From Bacillus alkalisoli (GTDB lineage: Bacteria > Bacillota > Bacilli > Bacillales > Bacillaceae_I), in assembly GCF_002797415.1 (NCBI RefSeq), contig NZ_KZ454944.1, positions 2,684,665-2,748,664 of the forward strand: 64,000 nt of DNA, read 5' to 3'. The position numbers and the translations under genes are program-made. Shown here in pieces: positions 36,702 to 45,755 of the stretch (position 1 is the stretch's first letter; each line of letters begins with the position of its first letter). Under the pieces are notes generated by a model, which made no database searches, was not told where the DNA came from, and saw nothing but the letters and a program-made list of their open reading frames with translations.

Positions 36702-36729
36702 TACCATTAAGGCGAAACGACATATGATA
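36702..36729 (+). promoter_or_regulatory. Candidate SigK promoter of the coat gene pair
   Basis: TACC at 36702-36705 and CATATGATA at 36721-36729 (CATAnnnTA) fit the mother-cell SigK pattern with a 15-base gap, one or two shorter than usual. It lies about 34 bases before the first start codon. Confidence 0.5.
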
Positions 36730-36762
36730 CTAACATAACTAGTAAATGGAGGTGACGATCAA

Positions 36763-36975
36763 ATGTTCAAAAAAGATTTACAAAATGAGTTAAATAAAAT
36801 CTCTGAGTCTAGCACAAAAATGATGGTAGACAACATCTTAAGAAAACACAACGTTTCCTTAGACAAGTCGAAAATCACTGCGGCTCAAAAGAAAGAACTT
36901 AAAAAGTTAGTAAATGATGTTCAACAAGCTTTTTCGAAGATTCAACGTCATTATAATGACGCCGACAAAAAATAA
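36763..36975 (+). CDS. Small Lys-rich protein in coat gene operon
   Basis: 70 residues, helical and basic (NELNKISESSTKMMVDNIL, then AQKKELKKLVNDVQQ). No signal peptide. GGAGGTGA precedes the ATG. It is 19 bases upstream of the CotX-type gene and shares its probable SigK promoter, so it is likely a spore coat or crust component, comparable in place to CotW of the B. subtilis cotVWXYZ cluster, but the sequence likeness is too weak to name it. Confidence 0.65.
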   Translation: MFKKDLQNELNKISESSTKMMVDNILRKHNVSLDKSKITAAQKKELKKLVNDVQQAFSKIQRHYNDADKK

Positions 36976-36994
36976 TAATTAGGAGGAATTTAGA

Positions 36995-37471
36995 ATGAAT
37001 GACACATGGTTATTTGGTAACAGATGTGACCGTCGATGTGGAAGTCAAGGTAATAGATGGAGTGCTTTAGACCCTAAGTCTTATCACCCATTATCAAACG
37101 AAGATGTTAAACAAGAGGCAGATCAAATTAATAAGGTGATACAAGAGTCTTACGAGCAAATTATTATTAAAGATTCTGCTGACGTTGAGGTTGTAACAAC
37201 TGATACGAAAGCAGCAGTTTCTTTACAAGCCGCAATCCAAGCAGCTATCGTATTAGTATTAAGTATCTCTATCGCTGATAGCTCGCGCGCAGAAAGAATC
37301 GCTCAAGAATTAGTTCAGTCTTCCAAAACAGTTCAAGTAAACCGCCAACAAACGTATATCGAAAACTCTCGTGGTGTAAGAGTGACCACTACTGACACTG
37401 ACTTAGTAGTAAACATCCAACTGTTAATTCAAATTTTAGTTGCTTTAATTGCTAGACTAGACATTTTGTAA
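36995..37471 (+). CDS. CotX/CotV-family spore coat protein
   Basis: 158 residues. Two copies of the coat X/V domain are seen: DSADVEVVTTDTKAAVSLQAA (about 61-81) and NSRGVRVTTTDTDLVVNIQLL (about 123-143), each followed by a hydrophobic stretch. The N-terminus is Arg/Cys-bearing (FGNRCDRRCGSQGNRW). B. subtilis CotX is in the insoluble coat fraction and supports crust assembly. AGGAGGAATT precedes the start. CotX or CotV cannot be told apart by reading. Confidence 0.9.
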   Translation: MNDTWLFGNRCDRRCGSQGNRWSALDPKSYHPLSNEDVKQEADQINKVIQESYEQIIIKDSADVEVVTTDTKAAVSLQAAIQAAIVLVLSISIADSSRAERIAQELVQSSKTVQVNRQQTYIENSRGVRVTTTDTDLVVNIQLLIQILVALIARLDIL

Positions 37472-37574
37472 TACTAGAAGATACTGAAGCCTACCAGTAT
37501 TCTAGATAGTAGAAGTCACCTCCTTTTACTACACTGACCCATGAGTACACCTCTTTTCAAATATACTAGTTATA

Positions 37575-37608
37575 AAAACGGAAATGAGCCGCTGCATTTC
37601 CGTTTTTT
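37575..37608 (+). terminator. Terminator of the coat gene pair
   Basis: AAAACGGAAATG / CATTTCCGTTTT with an 8-base loop and a T-run. Confidence 0.9.
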
Positions 37609-37613
37609 CATTT

Positions 37614-37920
37614 GCTCTGTTAAAGACCGCGGTTGATTTGCCCGCAAGTCTTCGCTTTCCGCGGGCGTGTCTAGGTCAAGCAACTAGCTCCTCGATGATA
37701 AGCCATGGCCATCCTGAGGGCAAAAACCGCCCTCAAGCTGCCCCTGTCTTATCCTTCTCGGAGCTGTGCGAGCCGCTTTAACTTTTCGTAGTGGCTGGAG
37801 CCTCCTCGGCTTCGCCTGCGGGGTCTCCTGTTCCCCGCTACTTTCGCAAGAGTCTCCGACTTACGCGCAAATCAACCGCTAGATAAGGATCAAAAACAAC
37901 AATAACCATTAACTCAGTCT
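37614..37920. repeat. Family R palindromic repeat, copy R4 (long form)
   Basis: Ends GCTCTGTTAAAG and a decayed right end TTAACTCAGTC; inner arms GGTTGATTTGCCCGCAAG and TTGCGCGCAAATCAACCGC-like. It holds the CTAGCTCC...GCCATGGCCATC...GAGGGCAAA module at about 37670-37790, shared with R1. Same orientation as R1. No coding sequence; it fills the gap behind the coat genes. Confidence 0.85.
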
Positions 37921-37939
37921 TTCAAAAAAATAGATGTTA

Positions 37940-38518
37940 CTAATAGTTTTGGAAAACGTAGTTATTCACCCTTCTAATTTCTCTAGTATTCCCAAAAGAA
38001 TGAGTCACTCCCCATAAAGTAGAGTCCCTCTCCTCTTCTGTAACTTCATTCAAATGCAAATCTAAATCATGAAAAATTCGGTGTAAATATCTGAGTGCAG
38101 TTTTATCACCATCTCTTTCTGTAATAACGATTAACACTCTTGCATTTTCCATGTCATTCAGCACACTTGAAGGTAAAAATGCTTCTTTTTTCAACCAGAT
38201 TACCGCACTTTTTAATTCCATCCAATTATCAGATGTAATTAAATTTCTTAAATTAACAGCTTCTACTCCACCCCAACCAGTAACATTGTTTAAAAATTGA
38301 TGTTGATTACTTATTATTTGTAACGCATTTTCTTCATGTTCTGAAACAAAAACAATAGGCTCTTCATACAAATGGTGTTCGATATCATCATTTGAAGCTA
38401 ATATTGTGGTTGAAAATATACGGCCCTCTTCTATATAATCCAAAAAATGAATAGCCAAAATACCGATTAAACTAATAAACAACATGTTGATAGAAATTAT
38501 TTTTAGTACTTTTAGCAA
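37940..38518 (-). CDS. Membrane-anchored protein of unknown function
   Basis: 192 residues. One N-terminal membrane segment (about 8-27) with a short basic start, then a soluble domain probably outside the cell. Features: HHLYEEPIVFVSEHEENALQ, a GWGGVEAVNLRNL loop and RYLHRIFHDLDLHLNE. The start is TTG at 38518, ten bases after GGGGG. No recognised domain. It stands alone, downstream of the YocH-like gene on the same strand and beyond its terminator. Confidence 0.7.
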   Translation of the reverse strand: MLKVLKIISINMLFISLIGILAIHFLDYIEEGRIFSTTILASNDDIEHHLYEEPIVFVSEHEENALQIISNQHQFLNNVTGWGGVEAVNLRNLITSDNWMELKSAVIWLKKEAFLPSSVLNDMENARVLIVITERDGDKTALRYLHRIFHDLDLHLNEVTEEERDSTLWGVTHSFGNTREIRRVNNYVFQNY

Positions 38519-38641
38519 TAGTACTACCCCCTTTATAAAAAAGGTTATATATACTATATTTCGTCATTTTCTATAATATGTTGAGGAACAAAAAATGAAA
38601 TATTATTTCTAATTTTTTTAGTCTAATAGAAGGTTAACTAA

Positions 38642-38673
38642 AAAACCACCTTCATGATTGAAGATGGTTTTTT
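38642..38673 (-). terminator. Terminator of the LysM/3D gene
   Basis: AAAACCACCTTC / GAAGATGGTTTT (one mismatch), 6-base loop, T-runs on both strands. Confidence 0.8.
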
Positions 38674-38676
38674 AGG

Positions 38677-39582
38677 TTATTTATATACTTTTACCTTAAC
38701 TTCTTTTACTCCCCAGTTAATGGCACCTTCTAAATTTGGAATAAAAATATCAATCTTGTTGCCAATGATAGCACCACCAGTGTCTCCAGCAATTGCTTCT
38801 CCATATCCTTCTACATATACTTTAGAGCCAAGAGGAATAACAGACGGATCGACCGAAACTACTTTCATGTCTGGGTTTTCTAGTAAGTTGATTCCTGTTG
38901 AAGTAATACCAGAACAACCTTCACAAGTTGCTGTATAAGCCGTTGCAGTCATCGTTAATTCTTGTGCTACTTCTTTATCAGGTGCCGTGGCAGTATCTGA
39001 ACTACTTTGTTCTGAATTTTTCTCCTCAGAATTACTTTCTTCCGCCTTTTTTTCTTCCACTACTTCTTCTTTTTCACTTGAGGGCTGTTCCTTTTTTGTT
39101 TGATCAGAAGTTGATTGTTCTTCTTTCTCTTCTGTTTTTATTTTTTCTACTACTTCTTTCTTCTCTTCCTTCTTTTCTGTTTCTACAGTTGAAGTAGAGT
39201 TGTTATTTGGAACACCTTTTAAATAAACTGTTAACACATCTCCTGCATAAATTAAATCTGCATTTTCAATGTTGTTCCATTGTTGCAGCGTCTTCCAAGA
39301 TATACCTTTAAAATCCAAGGCAATTTCTGACAAAGTGTCGCCTTTTTGAATGTGATATTGCTCCGTTAATGCAACTTTTACTCTTTCATCTGGTCGTATA
39401 AGATTACTAGATAAGTTGTTCCATTCTTTTAAGTCATTTACAGATATATTATGTTTTTGGGAAATATCCCATAGAGTATCTCCTTTTTTGACTGTTACTT
39501 CCTCTGAAGATGCACTTGCGCCAATAGCAAATGTTCCACTAAGAGCGGCTGCTGTTACGAATGATAAGATAGATTTTTTCAT
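38677..39582 (-). CDS. Secreted cell wall protein with two LysM domains and a 3D domain
   Basis: 301 residues. Signal peptide about 1-25; LysM domains at about 28-71 (VKKGDTLWDISQKHNIS) and 74-117 (IQKGDTLSEIALDFKGI) bind peptidoglycan. A Glu/Lys/Ser-rich linker (about 120-205) follows, then a C-terminal 3D domain with the three aspartates in the STGINLLENPDMKVVSVD and AGDTGGAIIGNKIDIF region, a lytic transglycosylase-like fold. Architecture as B. subtilis YocH/YabE relatives, which WalR controls; I saw no clear WalR box. ACGGAGG precedes the ATG. Confidence 0.88.
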   Translation of the reverse strand: MKKSILSFVTAAALSGTFAIGASASSEEVTVKKGDTLWDISQKHNISVNDLKEWNNLSSNLIRPDERVKVALTEQYHIQKGDTLSEIALDFKGISWKTLQQWNNIENADLIYAGDVLTVYLKGVPNNNSTSTVETEKKEEKKEVVEKIKTEEKEEQSTSDQTKKEQPSSEKEEVVEEKKAEESNSEEKNSEQSSSDTATAPDKEVAQELTMTATAYTATCEGCSGITSTGINLLENPDMKVVSVDPSVIPLGSKVYVEGYGEAIAGDTGGAIIGNKIDIFIPNLEGAINWGVKEVKVKVYK

Positions 39583-39743
39583 AATTACCTCCGTTTTTTC
39601 ATTATGTATTAGCCTCGAGTGGTTTATATCATAACACGAATCGATAGCTGTTAAAGGTCAGTCGGATAACAATTTCATTACAGAAGTAACAGTAGTTTTA
39701 TAGTCTTGTAACGATTTTTCCTTAATATGAGAGAAAAAAGAAG

Positions 39744-39766
39744 AACCTCCCATAATAGGAGGTTAC
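39744..39766 (-). terminator. Terminator downstream of the MFS gene
   Basis: AACCTCC / GGAGGTT with a 7-base loop, followed on the minus strand by CTTCTTTTTTC. Confidence 0.7.
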
Positions 39767-39859
39767 ATGTTAATTAATCTATTATTTTGAAGTGCATATG
39801 AATAAGTTGCAAGCTTCATTCCTTTATCAAAACTTGAAAAAATTATATCTAGACAAAAA

Positions 39860-41086
39860 TTATGCACTTTTAGTAGATAACGATAAACTATTTTGCTTAT
39901 TCCAACGGTAAGAAATGAGAAAAATTACAAGTGTTACTGAAATTAGTGTACCGTGAAATATCCACACCATTTGTGGCATTGTTAGCTCTTTCAAAACAAT
40001 AGGTGCTACAATAAAACCAGATGCAAACCCAAGTGATTTTAATAACATTCCTACAGCAAACACTCGACCTCTTATATGATTATCTGCCTTTTGTAAAATA
40101 CTTGTATGAAGTGTTGTAAAACTAGCATCAAACACACCTGTGATGAAAGCAAATATGAACACAATTGCTATAATTGTCGTTGATAGAAAGGAGATAAATC
40201 CTACTGACATAAGTATGGCTGAGATAAAGCAAACAAAGAATATCCTATCGTCACGTACGATCGTCAACTTAGGGAGAGTGTAAGTTGCAAGTACAGAACC
40301 AATTCCCCAAACTCCCCATATCATCCCATAATAAAAAGTTTGTCTTTCCTCATTCAAAGATTCAGCAAGTAATGGAATCCCTAAATTATGAGAACTTCCA
40401 GCAAAAGCACCAATTAAAAAAACGATATTTACCATAAATAACATCGGTGCAACTTTTAAATATTTATATACTTCTTTCATATCAACGAATACCGAGTGTA
40501 TTTTCTCCACAACACCTTTTGCAGCATTTACAGTATTTGTAGTCGTTTGTGTATCCCATTTCATCATCATTAATACAACACCTGAAATCGCATATGTGGC
40601 CGCATCAATAGCGAGTGTTAACTTGTATCCAAGTAATTCTGATATTACACCAGCTCCGATAAAGCCAAGTACTAAACTAATAGAAGTTAACCTAGAAATT
40701 AAGGAGTTTGTTTCAATTATTTTATTTTGACCAAAAATTTGAGGAATTTCGGAACTAAAGCTCACCATAAAGAAACTACTTATTAACCCTATGGAAAATG
40801 AAGCTATTAATATCATGATTGGATCATGAAAAGGTATTAATAGTAGGATTATTCCAGCTCTTAAAAAGTCTGTGACTATCATAACTTTTCTTCGATTGTA
40901 TCGATCGGCTACAATCCCTGACATTAAGCTCCCAACTACTCCACCTATCGTTCTTGCTGCCATTGTTGCTGCAAGCCAAACGGGACTTCCTGTTGCAACT
41001 AATACGAGTACATTTAAAACAAGTAAGTCCATAAATGAACCGAAGTCAGACAGGGCTTTTGAGTATAAAAAAACTTTCTTATTCAT
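39860..41086 (-). CDS. Major facilitator superfamily transporter
   Basis: 408 residues, 12 predicted helices, MFS of the drug exporter (MDR/MefA-like) type. The loop 2-3 motif GIVADRYNRRKVMIVTDFLRAG is intact and GFASGFIVAP lies near helix 11. AGGGAGAA precedes ATG 41086. No regulator is adjacent, so the exported compound cannot be guessed. Alone in its unit, with a terminator behind. Confidence 0.85.
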   Translation of the reverse strand: MNKKVFLYSKALSDFGSFMDLLVLNVLVLVATGSPVWLAATMAARTIGGVVGSLMSGIVADRYNRRKVMIVTDFLRAGIILLLIPFHDPIMILIASFSIGLISSFFMVSFSSEIPQIFGQNKIIETNSLISRLTSISLVLGFIGAGVISELLGYKLTLAIDAATYAISGVVLMMMKWDTQTTTNTVNAAKGVVEKIHSVFVDMKEVYKYLKVAPMLFMVNIVFLIGAFAGSSHNLGIPLLAESLNEERQTFYYGMIWGVWGIGSVLATYTLPKLTIVRDDRIFFVCFISAILMSVGFISFLSTTIIAIVFIFAFITGVFDASFTTLHTSILQKADNHIRGRVFAVGMLLKSLGFASGFIVAPIVLKELTMPQMVWIFHGTLISVTLVIFLISYRWNKQNSLSLSTKSA

Positions 41087-41181
41087 TTTTTGTTCTCCCT
41101 TACGTTTTCATCTGCTGAACTAATTGTAATCAGAATCAAACTATTTCGCAATACGAAATTTTCTAATTGCTGAAAAAAAAT

Positions 41182-41204
41182 AAAGCCTATAAAATAGACT
41201 TTAA
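41182..41204 (-). terminator. Terminator of the unknown two-gene unit
   Basis: AAAGTCTAT / ATAGGCTTT stem (one G-T pair) followed on the minus strand by ATTTTTTTT. Confidence 0.7.
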
Positions 41205-41214
41205 TTTCCATAAT

Positions 41215-41961
41215 TTATTCAATATCGTACTCTGAAACGTATTCCATAAAATGGAGATAGTAACTATCGTAGCGGAAACCGCCACCGTGTGAGGAGTGAA
41301 AGGCATAGGCTTCTTCACCACTTTCATCGTATGGGATCCATCCAAATTTCAAGTATTTACTGGTTGGGTAAGAAAACAATGAACCTTCTCCATCGGCAGT
41401 GTTACGATAATATTCACTAATAGTTTCCCATTCTTTCGGAACTGGCACCACACCATATGTATGTTTCATATCAGAAACTTCATAAGAAAGTTGAATTTTC
41501 GGATCATACCTTTCGATTTTTTCTTTTCCATTGTCGGTAATATAATACCCTCTGTCTCTAATAAGGAAAAAATTCATAGATTGAATCTCATCTTTTGGGT
41601 CAATATTCCATACAAAATAGGTTTCTTCTCCATTTTCATTACTCCAAACGAACGGAGTGGAATGATTGTAATGTCCAATTGCATTCCATTTATTTTTCTT
41701 CCATTCCCATAGACTTGCTCCATACTCATCCTTGTTCGTAACAAATGGGATGTATACTCTTATGTCATCAAGATATATAACCTCTAAAATTTCTTTCACT
41801 GAACGTTCCGTCGATATTTTGTTCAATTGCACGGTTAACTCTTGACCCTCAAAAAATGACTTTGCAGGGGCAATGTTAGAGTAAACATAATATATTACTA
41901 CTGATAAAACGAGAATTACCGTAACAAACGGGATAATTTTGTTCACTTGGTGTTTAATCAT
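41215..41961 (-). CDS. Membrane-anchored protein of unknown function
   Basis: 248 residues. One membrane helix at about 11-29, the rest probably outside. The soluble part is rich in Trp, Tyr and acidic residues with repeats of short beta-type segments (LWEWKKNKWNAIGHYNHS, then FVWSNENGEETYFVWNI) and a YAFHSSHGGGFRYDSYY loop. It overlaps the upstream membrane protein gene by 8 bases, so the two are coupled. I recognise no family. Confidence 0.7.
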   Translation of the reverse strand: MIKHQVNKIIPFVTVILVLSVVIYYVYSNIAPAKSFFEGQELTVQLNKISTERSVKEILEVIYLDDIRVYIPFVTNKDEYGASLWEWKKNKWNAIGHYNHSTPFVWSNENGEETYFVWNIDPKDEIQSMNFFLIRDRGYYITDNGKEKIERYDPKIQLSYEVSDMKHTYGVVPVPKEWETISEYYRNTADGEGSLFSYPTSKYLKFGWIPYDESGEEAYAFHSSHGGGFRYDSYYLHFMEYVSEYDIE

Positions 41962-42676
41962 TGTTTTCCCTCGCCTTCACTAGTGCGATTGGCTCTTTCG
42001 ACTGAAAATAAACTTGCTCTGTTCCATATGAAATTAATAAACCTTTTCCGTCCGCATCTAAAAAAATTAAAGGAGTTAATCCACTACCTGATTTTGCTAG
42101 CGTGCCAGTTAACAAGTATGGAAACCTTTCCATCTTTTCATCATTTATATAAGTCGATCTATACCATCTCTCACTGTACATTTCCGTTTTTTTCATAGAC
42201 TGTAAGTTTGATGTGAACTGTTTTATGTTTAAGCTCGGCATTTCTCCTGAAGGAAGGATAACTATAATTTCAACATCTTCTGATATGTTACTTATAAAAG
42301 TGGTAACATCATCTTTCGGATAAATATAGTCATGTAATAGTGCAGAAGTTAATACTGTAGCAATAAAAAGAAAATTCGCACCAAATCCTAACCATGCATA
42401 TTTTTTGTAAACATCCCATCTACCTTTTCTTTTTAATATCCAATACATAATCCAAACGCCTAATGGTAAAACTGCTAACTTGAGAGGCATTCTTAAAAGT
42501 TCGATATTGATAGAAAAAGAGAATAACCCAAACCATGTGGCAAGAATAGCAAACCAAATTTTTGGTCTTTCTTCTAATTGTTTGGAAAAAATTTTATAAA
42601 ATAAAATAATAATAATTGCCCATGTTAATATGGTAAAAATTGTATCAATTACGTTTATTGTTAAATAATCCCCCAT
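41954..42676 (-). CDS. Four-helix membrane protein of unknown function
   Basis: 240 residues. Four membrane helices in the first 130 residues (about 10-28, 38-56, 66-82, 94-116), then an outer domain of about 120 residues containing ISEDVEIIVILPSGEMPSLN and SYGTEQVYFQSKEPIALV. Overlaps the next gene by 8 bases; the outer domains of the two products may interact. ATG 42676 follows AAGGGGATGGG. No family recognised. Confidence 0.7.
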   Translation of the reverse strand: MGDYLTINVIDTIFTILTWAIIIILFYKIFSKQLEERPKIWFAILATWFGLFSFSINIELLRMPLKLAVLPLGVWIMYWILKRKGRWDVYKKYAWLGFGANFLFIATVLTSALLHDYIYPKDDVTTFISNISEDVEIIVILPSGEMPSLNIKQFTSNLQSMKKTEMYSERWYRSTYINDEKMERFPYLLTGTLAKSGSGLTPLIFLDADGKGLLISYGTEQVYFQSKEPIALVKARENND

Positions 42677-42700
42677 TATCCCATCCCCTTAAAAAACATT

Positions 42701-42728
42701 AAAAAATGCCTAAATTATTAGGCATTTT
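42701..42728 (-). terminator. Terminator of the FAD oxidoreductase gene
   Basis: AAAATGCCTAA / TTAGGCATTTT with a short loop and six T on the minus strand; the stop codon lies at its edge. Confidence 0.85.
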
Positions 42729-43938
42729 AATTTTGTTGTCTTGATTGTAAGTATAAATCAAGATTTTCACTTTTTCCATATTTTATTAAGTCCACTACAA
42801 TTTTTCCAAGTACATAATTGTATACCGTTCCGTTATCTCCATATCCGTAAATGTAGTAACAGTTTGGATTTTCATGATGTATTCCTATAATGGGTAACCC
42901 ATCATGCGTTCCGCCGTAGTATGCACCCAAATAATAATCTGCTTCTACATTAAAATCTGGAAACAGCTTGTTAAATTCCTTTAAAAGCTTATCTCGTTTA
43001 TGAATAATCTTACTGTCACGTTTCTCTGCATCGTCTGTTGATTCATCTAACCCTCCAATAATGACACGGTTATCTGGCGTTGTCCTCATATATATGTAAG
43101 GTCTAGCTGTTTCCCAAATTAATGTTTTGTTGTACCAACTTGAAAAATCCGATATTGGTGTCGTAATCATTGCGTAAGAGCTTTCGATAACGGCATTTTT
43201 TTGTTTCTTAAAATCTATGCTTTCATAACCACATGCAAATACAACATGTTTAGTTTGAATTTCATGATGCCCCTCTGTATATAGAACAGCACCTTCCTTT
43301 TTAATAGAACGGCTGTTTATTACTGTTTGTTCATATACACGAACTCCACTCTCTTTACAAGCTTCTAGTAAGCCATACACATATTTTAAAGGATTCATTT
43401 CTCCGTCATTGTATGAATATATTGCTGCACGTTTTTTAAAAGGATATTTTTCTGCAATATCATTCTCATCTAACCAATCCACTTTAAAATCATGTTTTTT
43501 TAAATAATTATAATCACTTTTTAATCCATTTATATCCTCTTCGTAACTTGCATAATATAAGCTGTCTCTTCTAATATAGTCAGGGTTTATTGGCAATGTG
43601 TTTGAAATAGATTCGATATCCTGGATTGCTTGTTCACATAGCTTGAAATGGCGAAATGTTTTCTTTTCTCCAAACGTATTTACGAGTTGTGTAACGGTTT
43701 TATCGCCTAAATATTGAATTAAAGAAGTATTCGTACTAGTGCTTCCAGTACCCACTTTTCTTTTATCCACTACGACAATGTTTAATCCGCTATCTTTTAG
43801 CATAAAAGCAACTTGAGCCCCTGAGCTTCCTGCACCGATAATTAACACATCACACACAATGTTTTCTTCTAGCTTTGGATAGGTTGGAGTGTTTTCAACT
43901 GTTTCACTCCAGTAAAGCTTCCCCGATTGTAAATTCAT
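42727..43938 (-). CDS. FAD-dependent amino acid oxidase-like oxidoreductase
   Basis: 403 residues, DAO family. The FAD-binding Rossmann motif is VLIIGAGSSGAQVAFML with VVDKR at the second strand end; the C-terminal GAYYGGTHDGLPIIG and YGYGDNGTVYNYVLGK are typical of glycine/D-amino acid oxidase relatives. Most such orphan enzymes in Bacillus are of unknown substrate. AGGAGGGT precedes ATG 43938. Single-gene unit, divergent from splA. Confidence 0.85.
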   Translation of the reverse strand: MNLQSGKLYWSETVENTPTYPKLEENIVCDVLIIGAGSSGAQVAFMLKDSGLNIVVVDKRKVGTGSTSTNTSLIQYLGDKTVTQLVNTFGEKKTFRHFKLCEQAIQDIESISNTLPINPDYIRRDSLYYASYEEDINGLKSDYNYLKKHDFKVDWLDENDIAEKYPFKKRAAIYSYNDGEMNPLKYVYGLLEACKESGVRVYEQTVINSRSIKKEGAVLYTEGHHEIQTKHVVFACGYESIDFKKQKNAVIESSYAMITTPISDFSSWYNKTLIWETARPYIYMRTTPDNRVIIGGLDESTDDAEKRDSKIIHKRDKLLKEFNKLFPDFNVEADYYLGAYYGGTHDGLPIIGIHHENPNCYYIYGYGDNGTVYNYVLGKIVVDLIKYGKSENLDLYLQSRQQN

Positions 43939-44029
43939 ATAACTTTACCCTCCTTTTCAATACTCAATACTCTCATAACGTGTATTTTTCCATTAAATTA
44001 GTAAATCATTCCCTAGAAATATTTTCAGG

Positions 44030-44060
44030 TGAATAAAAAGAATATTTCACTTTCAAAATA
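44030..44060 (+). promoter_or_regulatory. Probable SigG promoter of splAB
   Basis: TGAATA (44030-44035) and CAAAATA (44054-44060) with an 18-base spacer fit the forespore sigma G pattern TGAATA / CATACTA (6 of 6 and 5 of 7). splAB is transcribed by SigG in B. subtilis. Confidence 0.7.
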
Positions 44061-44106
44061 AAAGAATAAGCATAGCAACAATTACGAAAAAGCAGGTGAT
44101 TTAATA

Positions 44107-44355
44107 ATGGATTATTCAGAAAGTACATCGTATAGCGCTGGTGAAGTTGTGTATTTGTTTTATCGAAACCCACACACTCAAAATGTAGCGTCTATCCAAC
44201 AAGCTCAAGTAGTGGATGACCCACATAATGATGGAGAGCTCGCTTTATTCTTATATGATACTTATTATCCTTTATCGAATGAATTTGTCCTTTTTAAGAC
44301 GGAAGAAGAGGCCGAAAGTTTGTATAATGAATATTTCGGGCCGACTTATGGTTAG
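44107..44355 (+). CDS. splA: SplA, regulator of spore photoproduct lyase
   Basis: 82 residues, TRAP-like small protein. In B. subtilis it lowers expression of the spl operon, probably at the RNA level. YSAGEVVYLFYRNPHTQNVA and LSNEFVLFKTEEEAESLYN fit the family. It is 15 bases upstream of splB, downstream of a SigG-type promoter. CAGGTGAT is the ribosome site. Confidence 0.85.
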   Translation: MDYSESTSYSAGEVVYLFYRNPHTQNVASIQQAQVVDDPHNDGELALFLYDTYYPLSNEFVLFKTEEEAESLYNEYFGPTYG

Positions 44356-44370
44356 GAGGAAACACACTAT

Positions 44371-45399
44371 ATGATAAAACCATTTGTTCCCCAATTAGTA
44401 TTTTTTGAACCTAAGGCTTTAGAGTATCCTTTAGGGGCTGAACTAAAAAAGAAATTTGAAACGATGGGGCTAGAAATACGAGAAACAACTTCCCATAATC
44501 AAATTCGAAACTTACCAGGGGATAATGATTTCCAAAAATATCGTATCGCAAAATCTACCCTTGTAGTAGGAATAAGAAAAACGTTAAAGTTTGATACTTC
44601 TAAACCTTCAGCTGAATATGCCATTCCGTTCGCTACTGGTTGTATGGGTCATTGTCATTATTGCTATTTACAAACTACTATGGGCAGCAAGCCCTATATT
44701 CGGACGTATGTAAATGTTGAGGATATATTTGATCAAGCAGATAAATACATGGCAGAACGAGCTCCTGAAATTACACGATTTGAAGCATCTTGTACATCCG
44801 ATATTGTTGGAATTGATCATTTAACACATACTCTTAAACGGGCTATTGAATTTTTTGGTACAAAGGATCATGGTTTGCTTCGCTTTGTAACAAAATTCCA
44901 TCATGTTGATCATTTATTAGATGCGGATCATCAAGGAAAAACACGTTTTCGTTTTAGCATAAATGCAGATTACGTAATAAAAAACTTCGAACCTGGTACT
45001 TCGCCTTTAGATTTGCGCATCGAAGCAGCTGCGAAGGTGGCAAATGCCGACTATCCATTAGGGTTTATAGTAGCTCCTATTTATATTCATGAAGGATGGC
45101 AAGAAGGTTATAAGGTACTTTTTCAAAAGCTATATGAAAAATTGCCTAAAAAAGCTACAGAAAATTTAACTTTTGAATTGATTCAGCATCGATTTACAAA
45201 ACCCGCTAAGCGTGTTATCCAACAAAATTATCCGATGACAAAATTAGAACTAGACGAAGCTAAAAGGCAATATAAATGGGGGAAATACGGAATTGGAAAG
45301 TATGTTTATCAAAAAGATGAAGCTACAGAAATAAAAGAAACGTTATCAGAATATATAAATGCTTATTTTCCACAAGCAAAAATTGAATATTTTACTTAA
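44371..45399 (+). CDS. splB: Spore photoproduct lyase (radical SAM)
   Basis: 342 residues. It reverses the 5-thyminyl-5,6-dihydrothymine lesion made by UV in SASP-coated spore DNA. The [4Fe-4S] cysteines C91, C95 and C98 lie in TGCMGHCHYCYLQ, and the hydrogen-donor C141 in FEASCTSDIVG, all at the same numbers as in B. subtilis. AGGAGGAAAC precedes the ATG. Second gene of splAB. Confidence 0.97.
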   Translation: MIKPFVPQLVFFEPKALEYPLGAELKKKFETMGLEIRETTSHNQIRNLPGDNDFQKYRIAKSTLVVGIRKTLKFDTSKPSAEYAIPFATGCMGHCHYCYLQTTMGSKPYIRTYVNVEDIFDQADKYMAERAPEITRFEASCTSDIVGIDHLTHTLKRAIEFFGTKDHGLLRFVTKFHHVDHLLDADHQGKTRFRFSINADYVIKNFEPGTSPLDLRIEAAAKVANADYPLGFIVAPIYIHEGWQEGYKVLFQKLYEKLPKKATENLTFELIQHRFTKPAKRVIQQNYPMTKLELDEAKRQYKWGKYGIGKYVYQKDEATEIKETLSEYINAYFPQAKIEYFT

Positions 45400-45441
45400 G
45401 TCCACTTCAAAATGTTTAACACTATTTCTTTTTTCAGACAA

Positions 45442-45716
45442 GCTCTGTTAAACACCGCTGTTGATTTCCGTGCAAGTCTTCGCTTTTTGCGGGCGTTAAA
45501 AAGGAAGGTTATTTTCACTACCGTGAAAAAACCTACTCCTCGGCGCATATGAGCCTGTGGTGTCTCCCGGCCGCCCTCGCTTCTCCCGCAGGACAAGGGG
45601 GGCTACGGCAGCGGTACATCGCACGAAGAAAATGCGGTGGCATTTTCGAGGAGTCTCCGACTTGCGCGGAAATCAACCGCTAAAAAGGTATCATAAATCA
45701 CATTAACCTTTAACAG
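45442..45716. repeat. Family R palindromic repeat, copy R5
   Basis: Left end GCTCTGTTAAACACC, inner arms GCTGTTGATTTCCGTGCAAG and TTGCGCGGAAATCAACCGC; right end decayed (CCTTTAACAG). Holds the GTGAAAA hairpin module (about 45496-45537, as R3 in reverse) and the GAAAATGCGGTGGCATTTTCGAGG module (about 45598-45655, as R1). Confidence 0.85.
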
Positions 45717-45719
45717 AAA

Positions 45720-45755
45720 TAAAAAACCACGCCTGACAATCAAAGCGTGGTTTTT
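45720..45755. terminator. Bidirectional terminator between splB and the membrane protein gene
   Basis: AAAAAACCACGC / GCGTGGTTTTTT, perfect 12-bp arms with a 12-base loop. Confidence 0.9.

Noticed and set aside
39768-39824. 18-codon frame MKLATYSYALQNNR between the MFS gene and its terminator
   Set aside because: Too short and with a poorly placed ribosome site; could be a peptide but nothing supports it.
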